Shown piece by piece: positions 1-4,625 of a DNA stretch of 5,350 bases. The DNA comes from an uncultured Faecalibacterium sp. (GTDB taxonomy: Bacteria > Bacillota > Clostridia > Oscillospirales > Ruminococcaceae): the NCBI GenBank assembly GCA_900551435.1, contig URVW01000102.1:1-5350 (forward strand), given 5' to 3'. How positions within the stretch are numbered: position 1 is the stretch's first letter; each line of letters opens with the position of its first letter. The notes beneath the pieces were generated by a model, which saw only the letters and a program-made list of their open reading frames with translations, made no database searches and was not told where the DNA came from. Position numbers and translations under genes: made by a program.

Positions 1-63
1 GTAGTCGGTTAACGCGCCAGATTGTGGATCTGGAGACCGTGGGTTCGAGTCCCACAAGGCACC
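1..63 (+). tRNA. tRNA-His (anticodon GTG), 5' end outside window
   Basis: The anticodon arm is clear: stem CCAGA (17-21), loop TTGTGGA (22-28), stem TCTGG (29-33), with anticodon GTG at 24-26, which reads histidine codons. The T-arm is GTGGG (39-43), loop TTCGAGT (44-50), CCCAC (51-55). The acceptor 3' strand AAGGCAC (56-62) is followed by discriminator C63, the base typical of bacterial tRNA-His. The next bases are CCT, so the CCA tail appears not to be encoded. The 3' half of the D-stem (ACGC, 12-15) would pair with GCGT, of which only GT is inside the window, so about 11 nt of the 5' end, including the acceptor 5' strand, are missing. A terminator follows 9 nt after the gene. Confidence 0.93.
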
Positions 64-71
64 CTCTTATC

Positions 72-108
72 AAAAAGACCAGGAATCTTCGGATTCTTGG
101 TCTTTTTT
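72..108 (+). terminator. Intrinsic terminator downstream of tRNA-His, UUCG-capped and probably bidirectional
   Basis: The stem AAAAAGACCAGGAATC (72-87) pairs with GATTCTTGGTCTTTTT (92-107) with a single G-U pair, closed by a C(UUCG)G tetraloop (88-91), an exceptionally stable loop. A run of T (103-108) follows on the + strand, so it should end the tRNA-His transcript. On the minus strand the same stem is followed by five U (76-72), so it can also stop leftward transcription coming from the promoter at 322-350. Confidence 0.9.
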
Positions 109-122
109 CTTTCACGTTTCTC

Positions 123-136
123 TGTGGGACTCGAAC
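123..136 (-). repeat. Inverted 14-nt copy of the tRNA-His T-arm
   Basis: TGTGGGACTCGAAC at 123-136 is the exact reverse complement of 43-56 in the tRNA, which covers the last T-stem 5' base, the T-loop, the 3' T-stem and one acceptor base. The flanking sequence does not rebuild a tRNA: on the minus strand the 5' side reads GTGCT, which cannot fully pair with CCCAC. It is therefore a fragment, not a second tRNA. The core GTTCGAGTC (9 nt) occurs again in direct orientation at 340-348. It may come from an old tRNA-targeting insertion, from recombination, or from chance conservation of the T-loop motif. Confidence 0.6.
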
Positions 137-137
137 A

Positions 138-192
138 GCACGGCCCTGCGCAAGCAGGGTAAAGAACAGTCCAGTGGACTGTTCTTTCGTGC
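138..192. other. Compact three-way-junction structure (two perfect hairpins closed by an outer stem)
   Basis: An outer stem GCACG (138-142) / CGTGC (188-192) closes two perfect hairpins. The first is CCCTGC (144-149), GCAA loop (150-153, a GNRA tetraloop on the + strand), GCAGGG (154-159). The second is AAAGAACAGTCC (161-172), AGT loop, GGACTGTTCTTT (176-187). Only G143 and T160 are left unpaired at the junction. All stems are perfect Watson-Crick, so the fold is available to RNA from either strand. The element could be a repetitive palindromic (REP/MITE-like) sequence, a structured RNA, or an additional terminator. I cannot tell which from one copy. Confidence 0.6.
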
Positions 193-321
193 GCGGGTCC
201 TAGACCATTCGGAACGTCTAACAAGGCGCATCCATCTACCGGTTCCTCACAAAATTTTTTGTTCGTCAACCTCGAATAAAGAATGACGCTTTCTGCCTCG
301 ATCCCTTTGTCCTCCGACGCA

Positions 322-350
322 ATTATAGTAAGAACAAACGTTCGAGTCAA
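322..350 (-). promoter_or_regulatory. Leftward sigma-A type promoter
   Basis: On the minus strand, TTGACT (350-345) and TATAAT (327-322) are separated by exactly 17 nt. This is one mismatch in the -35 and a perfect -10 at the optimal spacing for a housekeeping sigma factor. It starts just after the stop codon of the MATE fragment (359-361) and points toward the gene-poor 72-315 stretch. The LexA box fills much of the spacer, so repression by LexA would block polymerase directly. Confidence 0.75.
332..343. promoter_or_regulatory. LexA/DinR (SOS) operator
   Basis: GAAC-AAAC-GTTC matches the Gram-positive LexA operator core GAAC-N4-GTTC with both half-sites perfect. Against the longer Bacillus consensus CGAACRNRYGTTYC, only the outermost bases deviate on the + strand reading. 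It lies between the -35 and -10 of the promoter at 322-350, the classic position for an SOS operator. The site match is seen directly; LexA control of the transcript is inferred. Confidence 0.7.
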
Positions 351-358
351 TGCGATTA

Positions 359-523
359 TTAACGGAAATACAGTCCAATCGCCAGCAGCAGAGACAGTAC
401 ATCTGCCACAGGCTGCGCCCAGATCAGTCCTGTTTCGTGGAAGATCGCGCCGAGAATGAACATAGCCGGAATGTAGATTCTCCCCTTTTCCTTGCTCATA
501 GCCACCTGAAATCTCCTGCCTAT
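359..523 (-). pseudogene. C-terminal remnant of a MATE-family multidrug/cation efflux transporter
   Basis: The frame ends with a TAA at 361-359. Its last 40 or so residues look like the final two membrane segments of a MATE (DinF/MepA-type) antiporter: one hydrophobic stretch around IYIPAMFILGAIF, then LIWAQPVADVLSLLLAIGLY followed by FR and stop, which strongly resembles the C-terminus of many clostridial MATE proteins. Complete MATE proteins have about 450 residues and 12 membrane helices; here everything upstream is missing and replaced by the phage terminator. An internal ATG at 499 preceded by AGGTGG could give a 46-residue peptide, but no promoter is visible for it. I read it as the downstream half of a host gene interrupted by the prophage. 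The alternative, a small phage membrane protein such as a holin, is less likely given the MATE-like motif. Confidence 0.6.
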
Positions 524-526
524 ACA
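499..526. other. Putative prophage-host junction (possible attachment site region)
   Basis: The phage late operon ends at the terminator whose U-tract reaches 526, while MATE-like coding begins by about 499, perhaps as early as 523 in the same frame. The boundary between phage and host DNA should therefore lie in this short interval. No second att copy is available in the window, so the core sequence cannot be defined. Confidence 0.3.
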
Positions 527-573
527 AAAAAACAGCCGCAGAACCGGAGTCCCCAACTCCTGCCCTGCGGCTG
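526..573 (-). terminator. Intrinsic terminator at the end of the phage structural operon
   Basis: On the minus strand, CAGCCGCAG (573-565) pairs with CTGCGGCTG (541-533), with further imperfect pairing inside (AGGAGT opposite ACTCCG), followed by seven U (532-526). It starts 5 bp after the TAA of the 421-aa gene and marks the end of the phage transcription unit. Confidence 0.9.
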
Positions 574-578
574 CTGCT

Positions 579-1844
579 TTAGCTGTTCAGCTGTTTCATG
601 ATCTCACCGATCTCTTTGTTGGAATATCCCTCCTTCTGCAGTTCGGTGCGGATGGCAATATCGCTCTTGCCCTGACTGCGCAGACGCGCCGCCGTATACG
701 GCACAGCGCTTCCGCCGGAAGTCAGGCCCGTGCCAACGTTCAGGTTGGTGGTGCTGCTCAGCGTTCCGCTCCCGCTCTTCTTGGCGGCTTCGGTGCTGGC
801 CTTCTGGGCCGCCTGTGCTGCCTTGGCCTGTTTCAGCGCCCATTCGCCCTTCGCGATGTTCAGCTTTTCGCTGGTCACGTTGTTGTCGAACTGCTGCTGA
901 CGGAGCTGATCCGCATACTGGCGCTCCGAGAACTCATTCTTATACTGCTGCTGGGTCAGCGAATCCTGCCGCTGCTGTTCCTGCATCTGCTGGCTCCATG
1001 CGGTGTCGGCGCGGTTCGCCTCGTAACTGCGGTCGTTGGAATAGATGTTGTAGCCGGTGTTCAGCAGCGTGCTTGCCAGCGAGCCAAGACCCGTTGTGCC
1101 CGAGATCGCCAACTGGACGGCATCGCCGACCATGCCCAGCACCTTCATGACGTTGTTGAAGGTCTGCTGTTTCTTCGCGTTCTCCTGCTGTTCCTGATTG
1201 GAATAGTTGCTGTACAGGGCATCCAGACGGCTCAGGTAATCCTGATACTGGCCGTAGTCCTGCTGATAGGCGCTGTTGTAGGCATCGCCCAGCTGTTCCA
1301 GCTGGGTATAATAATCCGACAGCTCCTGATTGTACAGTCCCTGTGCGTTCTGTTCCTGCGCGCTGAGCTGGTCCAGCTTCGAAACCAGCGCGTCGCCGCT
1401 GCTGTCGTAAGTATCCAGCGCCAGCTGATACAGGGTCGGGATGGCCAGATTCAGTGCGTTCATCTGCTGCTGGTAGGCTTGCTGAGCCACGCTGGCGGCA
1501 TAGCTCGAGCCGTAACCACCGGTCAGCGCCGCCGCCTGTGCCGCGGCATCCGCGCTGGCGTTGTGCGCGTTCTGGGTATAGGCCTGTGCATACTGCCGAT
1601 ACAGCGGGTCCTCGGCGTAGTTATAGCTGAAGTCCCTCTTTGCGGTCAGGTCCTTCAGCGCCGCATCGATCTGGTCCTGATAGCGGCTCTCATATGCGCC
1701 GGGGCGGTTCTCCTGCCACTGGCGGAGCGCATTTTCGGCGTCGGTCACCTCCTGCGAGGGCTGATACGACGTCGATGCCAGTGCGTCCTGCACCTCCTGC
1801 CGGTTGTTCAGCCCCTCGGTGGAGTAGTTTTTCTTGTTTGCCAT
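579..1844 (-). CDS. Putative ejection / internal virion protein, Gln- and Ala-rich (421 aa)
   Basis: Last gene of the phage operon. Starts at ATG 1844, preceded by AAGGGAG, 13 bp after the upstream stop; ends with TAA at 581-579. Residues 27-75 are an amphipathic helical stretch (YQPSQEV, RYQDQIDAALKDL). Residues 78-125 hold a motif I associate with a recurrent clostridial-phage protein: DPLYRQY followed by ALTGGYGSSYA and QQAYQQQ. Residues 140-225 are Tyr/Gln-rich coiled-coil-like sequence. Residues 232-262 form a Gly-rich hydrophobic segment (VMKVLGMVGDAVQLAI), and 283-320 are extremely Gln-rich. A Ser/Thr/Gly linker (356-380) leads to a small C-terminal helical domain with GYSNKEIGEIMKQL. 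No enzyme motif is visible. The composition, one possible membrane-active segment and the place after the tail gene fit podovirus DNA-ejection proteins. This role is inference; a minor structural or tape-measure-like role is possible. Confidence 0.72.
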   Translation of the reverse strand: MANKKNYSTEGLNNRQEVQDALASTSYQPSQEVTDAENALRQWQENRPGAYESRYQDQIDAALKDLTAKRDFSYNYAEDPLYRQYAQAYTQNAHNASADAAAQAAALTGGYGSSYAASVAQQAYQQQMNALNLAIPTLYQLALDTYDSSGDALVSKLDQLSAQEQNAQGLYNQELSDYYTQLEQLGDAYNSAYQQDYGQYQDYLSRLDALYSNYSNQEQQENAKKQQTFNNVMKVLGMVGDAVQLAISGTTGLGSLASTLLNTGYNIYSNDRSYEANRADTAWSQQMQEQQRQDSLTQQQYKNEFSERQYADQLRQQQFDNNVTSEKLNIAKGEWALKQAKAAQAAQKASTEAAKKSGSGTLSSTTNLNVGTGLTSGGSAVPYTAARLRSQGKSDIAIRTELQKEGYSNKEIGEIMKQLNS

Positions 1845-1857
1845 AGATTCTCCCTTC

Positions 1858-2046
1858 TCACTGGAGGCCGCGCAGTTTTGCGCCCAGCTCCTCCGATAGA
1901 TTTTCGGTGTCCAGATTGCTCAGGACGTATTGCAGCTGTTCCTGCATCTGGTAGAGATAATTTCGCAGCGCGCGGGCGTCCTGCGGGTCCATGTTCTCGC
2001 TGAGCTTGGGCAGTCCCAGCTTGCTCAGTCCGTTGATGCTTGCCAT
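1858..2046 (-). CDS. Small phage protein with YVLSNLD motif (62 aa)
   Basis: I chose ATG 2046 because AGGAGG sits 7 nt upstream; the in-frame GTG at 2052 is too close to that site. The stop of the 626-aa gene (2051-2049) lies only 2 bp before this start, so translation is probably coupled. The protein reads MASINGLSKLGLPKL, then a helical stretch (DPQDARALRNYLYQMQEQL), then QYVLSNLDTENLSEEL. The segment LRYVLSNLD-x-EN is one I associate with C-termini of minor structural or baseplate proteins in clostridial phages, where it appears within longer proteins; here it stands alone. It is predicted to be mostly helical, with no membrane segment or signal peptide. Its function is unknown; a small virion assembly or connector role beside the tail and ejection genes is plausible. 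Confidence 0.75.
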   Translation of the reverse strand: MASINGLSKLGLPKLSENMDPQDARALRNYLYQMQEQLQYVLSNLDTENLSEELGAKLRGLQ

Positions 2047-2048
2047 CT

Positions 2049-3929
2049 TCACACCTCCTGTTCGATGATGCCGCCCTGCGCCGAAGCAACGGTCCGCGCC
2101 AGACTGCGCAGAGTGATCTGTCCCTCACCGTGGAGCCGCAGCCGCAGCGTGCCGCAGCGCCGGGGCGCAAAGCTGACATCAAAATTTTTCTGCGGGCCGG
2201 AAAGGTTCCATGTCTCCACCGGCTCCCACGGTCCGCTGTCATAGCTGACTTCCAGTTCCACGGTGCTGTCGCATTCAGCTTCCATCCGCAGGGTCAGGCG
2301 GGACAGATACCGGTCCTCGGCCCCGTCCAGCCCGATTTCACCGGTCGCCAGTTCGAATGCGATCTTCTCTTCCACGCCGCTCGTGTTCTTCCAGTCGCTC
2401 TCGCGGCTGGGGTCTGCAGCCCAGAGGGCCTCGCCATCCCAGAGATACAGCTGTCCACCCGTGCTCGTCATCTCGTAGGAGCAGACATCCTCTTCCTGCC
2501 AGAGACGGCGCTCGGTATCGTAGACCAGAAGCCGCTTTTCCTGTTCCGTGCCGTCGTCCCGCTCGATGTGGAGATAGTACCGGCCATCCAGCGCCCCGCC
2601 CACGGCGGACTGGACATTCGCCAGCCGGGAAGTATCCAGCTTGTCCGAAACTTTGGCGGGCAGACTGCCGTCCCACTCCATCACACCGTCCGGCGACAGA
2701 TAATAGAGCGTCTCGTTCAGCACGCAGAGACTTCGGGCGGCGTTGCGGGCCACGCCCCGGCAGCGGATAGAACTGAGCTGAAAATCCGACGGCTTCGAAC
2801 CGTAGAGCTTGTGCAGGGTATTCTCCTTAAAGAACAGTGCATAGCCCATACAGGTCGCCGCGCCGGTAAATTCGCCGTCGCTGCCCACGGTCACGGCATA
2901 GCTGTCCTCCGCGATGCCGCGATAGGAGAACCAGTTGGTCGGGTCGCCCAGCTTGCAGCCGTAAATGACGTTCTCCTTCTTAGCGCATCCCCACACCCGG
3001 TTGTCGCACTCGGTCAGGAAATCGAGGTCCGGGACCCGCCGTTCCAGCGCAAGCTCCCGCTTGTCGTCCTTCCGGGCCGCGCCCATCCCGTCGATGCCGA
3101 TCCAGTTGATCGTATCTGCGGTCTTGTTCATCACGCCGTAAAACAACTTCCCGCCGGGGTCCAGTTCGATCTGAAGCCAGTCGTCGCCCTTAGCATACAA
3201 AATGTGGTCACCGTCCAGCCCTTTCAAGTGCTCTTCTGCGCCGCTCATGCCGCTCAGGGTCACGGTATCCCAGACCGCAAAGTCCTTGCCGATGCCCTCC
3301 GCTTCCAGTTTGCAGTAGTTCAGCTCAATGGTGGACCAATTCCCGGATGCCGCGCTGTAGATCTCCAGAATATTTTCGCTGCTGTAGGGTTCCTTCTGGT
3401 CGTTCAGTTTCAGGAACAGGGTCCCGTCATCTGGGTCCTCCGGCTCTTTGGTCCCGCGCCGGGTCACGGTGTAGGTCTTGCCCGCCGCATCGCAGGGCGT
3501 CAGGGTGACGGTCCTGCTGCCCAGCTTCCACTCTGCTCCCAGATTCGTCACCGACAGGTCCTTGGTGTCAAAGGCCACCTTGTCCGGGAAGATGAGCACC
3601 TTCGTGCCCATGCCCACCATGGTCTTTCGGCTGTCCGACACGGCGTTCCACACAAAGCTGGCCTTCTGGGGCGTCTCGTCCGGATTATAGATCAGATCCC
3701 GCCCCGAAACGACCAGAAGTCCGTTCAGATGATACATGCCGTTCATGGCCGCCACGGCCCGCAGACGGCGGCGGGGGCTTCGGGTGCTCAGGGCCGGATA
3801 GTTCCGCGCCGAAAAGTTTCTGCCGCTGCTGTATTCGGCCTCGGTGCAGCTGTACGTTTCATTCAGACCGCCGAAGGCCCGCAGCAGGGTGCGGGTGTTC
3901 TTCAGGCCGGTCCGGTTCGTCAGGATCAT
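2049..3929 (-). CDS. Putative phage tail (nozzle/stabilisation-type) beta-propeller protein (626 aa)
   Basis: Starts at ATG 3929 with AAGGAGG 7 nt upstream, 12 bp after the preceding stop; ends with TGA at 2051-2049. The N-terminus (FGGLNETYSC, then RNFSARNYPALSTR) resembles proteins of short-tailed phages that begin by contacting the connector. Residues about 65-510 carry repeated blade-like beta segments with aromatic and Gly/Asp turns: NGLLVVSGRDLIYN, CDNRVWGCAKKENVIYG, ALFFKENTLHKLYG, LYYLSPDGVMEWDG, LLVYDTERRLWQ and LYLWDGEALWAAD. Residues 540-612 look like a beta-sandwich (SRLTLRMEAECDSTVELEV, VSYDSGPWEPVETW, APRRCGTLRLRLHGEGQITL), a C-terminal pattern I recognise from clostridial phage proteins. 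By analogy with T7 gp12 and P22 gp10 it would plug or extend the portal-connector as the tail tube end. The family link is inferred from pattern, not from a search. No enzyme motif is seen. Confidence 0.75.
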   Translation of the reverse strand: MILTNRTGLKNTRTLLRAFGGLNETYSCTEAEYSSGRNFSARNYPALSTRSPRRRLRAVAAMNGMYHLNGLLVVSGRDLIYNPDETPQKASFVWNAVSDSRKTMVGMGTKVLIFPDKVAFDTKDLSVTNLGAEWKLGSRTVTLTPCDAAGKTYTVTRRGTKEPEDPDDGTLFLKLNDQKEPYSSENILEIYSAASGNWSTIELNYCKLEAEGIGKDFAVWDTVTLSGMSGAEEHLKGLDGDHILYAKGDDWLQIELDPGGKLFYGVMNKTADTINWIGIDGMGAARKDDKRELALERRVPDLDFLTECDNRVWGCAKKENVIYGCKLGDPTNWFSYRGIAEDSYAVTVGSDGEFTGAATCMGYALFFKENTLHKLYGSKPSDFQLSSIRCRGVARNAARSLCVLNETLYYLSPDGVMEWDGSLPAKVSDKLDTSRLANVQSAVGGALDGRYYLHIERDDGTEQEKRLLVYDTERRLWQEEDVCSYEMTSTGGQLYLWDGEALWAADPSRESDWKNTSGVEEKIAFELATGEIGLDGAEDRYLSRLTLRMEAECDSTVELEVSYDSGPWEPVETWNLSGPQKNFDVSFAPRRCGTLRLRLHGEGQITLRSLARTVASAQGGIIEQEV

Positions 3930-3941
3930 TGATCTTCCTCC

Positions 3942-4328
3942 TTACCAGCGCCAGCGGGTCCTGCGGCGGGGCATCGCATTCTGCCGCAGCCAGACCGCCA
4001 GTTCGCTCAATGCCGCGTTGTATTGTGCCTGTTCTCCGGCGTATCGGTCCATTTCGCCCAGCGCCGCGTCCATCCGCGCACAGAGATAGTGCGGATACAG
4101 GGTATCGAACGGCACAGGAACTAACATCACTGTCTCATCCAGAAGTCCGTTCTCGTCCCACGCAAGGTCGGCCCCTGCGGCTTCGTAGGCGTCCGCGCCG
4201 CTCTTGCGGAAATACTGTTCCCGCAGCATGGCATCCTCTTCGCAGAGCCAGCGGCGGCGTGTTTCGTCCGGAATTTTGCAGCCGGGACGCAGCTGGGCCG
4301 CGCGTTCCAAAACCTGTCCTGCTGTCAT
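3942..4328 (-). CDS. Putative head-tail connector / adaptor protein (128 aa)
   Basis: Starts at ATG 4328 with AAAGGAGG upstream and ends with TAA at 3944-3942. The protein opens with MTAGQVLERAAQLRPGCKI and DETRRRWLCEEDAMLREQYF, then MLVPVPFDTLYPHYL, ARMDAALGEMDRYAGEQAQYN, ALSELAVWLRQN and a basic tail (RRRTRWRW). The order of N-terminal helices, a LLVP-x-PFD-x-LY-x-HYL motif, then helices with ERYN-like and AxFN-like residues is a pattern I associate with small connector-like proteins next to podovirus and clostridial phage tail genes. Its size and its place between capsid and tail genes fit a ring adaptor under the portal. The strongly basic Trp/Arg C-terminus is notable. It is the first gene after the internal terminator, so it depends on read-through or antitermination. 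Confidence 0.7.
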   Translation of the reverse strand: MTAGQVLERAAQLRPGCKIPDETRRRWLCEEDAMLREQYFRKSGADAYEAAGADLAWDENGLLDETVMLVPVPFDTLYPHYLCARMDAALGEMDRYAGEQAQYNAALSELAVWLRQNAMPRRRTRWRW

Positions 4329-4348
4329 AGCTCCTCCTTTCGTTTTCC

Positions 4349-4381
4349 AAAAAGGCCCGGCCGGAGCGTTCCGGCCGGGCC
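4349..4381 (-). terminator. Internal intrinsic terminator between capsid and connector/tail genes
   Basis: On the minus strand, GGCCCGGCCGGA (4381-4370) pairs perfectly over 12 bp with TCCGGCCGGGCC (4365-4354), with a 4-nt loop and five U (4353-4349). Every stem pair except the last A-T is G-C. It lies 15 bp after the stop of the 71-aa gene and 20 bp before the ATG of the 128-aa gene, with no promoter recognisable between. It should reduce expression of downstream genes relative to the capsid. Confidence 0.85.
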
Positions 4382-4396
4382 GCTGTCATCGTTCGG

Positions 4397-4612
4397 TCAC
4401 TGTGCGGCGTTTTCAGCTGCCGCGATGCGGGCGGCGGTCCGCTCGTCCTGCATCTGGCTGTGTTCCAGCACCTCCGCCACCTCGGGCGGAACTTCGACCT
4501 CCACGCCCCGGCGAATTTTGTAGTTCACGCCGTTCACGCTCACGAACAGGTCCTCCTTGTACCGGCTGTTATCCTTGAACAGCCGGATGCGGACATTCTT
4601 CTTTTCTGCCAT
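4397..4612 (-). CDS. Small capsid-adjacent phage protein, function unknown (71 aa)
   Basis: I chose ATG 4612 because AAGGAGG lies just upstream, inside the 13-bp gap after the capsid stop; a longer in-frame start at 4669 would overlap the capsid gene with no supporting site. The protein begins MAEKKNVRIRLFKDN and has a compact beta-rich core (DLFVSVNGVNYKIRRGVEVEV), then a helix with VPPEVAEVLEHSQMQD and an Ala-rich C-terminus. The VNG-x-x-Y-x-I-x-RG, VP-x-x-VAEVL and QD pattern recurs, from memory, in small proteins next to N4-gp56-type capsid genes of clostridial phages. It may be a head decoration or assembly protein, which the placement before the terminator (same transcript level as capsid) would suit. 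No function is demonstrated by the sequence. Confidence 0.8.
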   Translation of the reverse strand: MAEKKNVRIRLFKDNSRYKEDLFVSVNGVNYKIRRGVEVEVPPEVAEVLEHSQMQDERTAARIAAAENAAQ

Positions 4613-4625
4613 CGGTTCCTCCTTC

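Larger units (their letters stand above)
72..315 (-). ncRNA. Candidate SOS-controlled leftward transcript (small RNA or decayed small gene)
   Basis: This is the transcript predicted from the leftward promoter at 322-350 (start expected near 315) to the bidirectional terminator at 72-108, about 245 nt. A GGAGG sits at 315-311, and 8 nt further on, where a start codon belongs, the sequence is ATC (302-300) rather than ATG. From there a frame is open for 97 codons (residues ESVILYSRLTNKKFCEEP and onward). It runs through the terminator and antisense to tRNA-His, so the full frame is not credible as a protein. The transcript contains the three-way junction and the inverted T-arm copy. Promoter and terminator are directly visible; the RNA itself is inference. 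Confidence 0.28.

Noticed and set aside
40..63. The tRNA-His 3' end as the prophage attachment site.
   Set aside because: Phage genes do not begin next to the tRNA. About 460 bp with its own terminator, promoter and MATE fragment lie between, and no direct repeat of the tRNA 3' end is found near the phage edge. It cannot be excluded without the other prophage end.
123..193. A second tRNA on the minus strand, suggested by GTTCGAGTCCCACA.
   Set aside because: The 5' T-stem does not pair, no anticodon arm or D-arm can be built upstream, and the preceding bases form other perfect hairpins.
9..527. A 172-codon minus-strand frame spanning the host flank.
   Set aside because: It starts in the phage terminator U-tract and crosses the MATE fragment in another frame, the promoter, the structured element and both strands of the terminator and tRNA. 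The section after 302 was kept only as part of the candidate SOS transcript.
604..843. Several further open frames of 60-140 codons inside the structural genes on both strands (for example 604-843, 815-1150, 1479-2003, 1808-2242, 2338-2676, 4204-4578).
   Set aside because: All lie within well-supported genes, lack ribosome binding sites and have low-complexity Arg/Pro/Ala-rich translations typical of shadow frames in GC-rich DNA.
2040..3932. A 630-codon open frame on the + strand, almost exactly opposite the 626-aa tail gene.
   Set aside because: It mirrors the minus-strand gene frame for frame. Its open state follows from the GC-biased codon use of the real gene. The minus-strand frame has an AAGGAGG site, correct operon spacing and protein features; the mirror has none.
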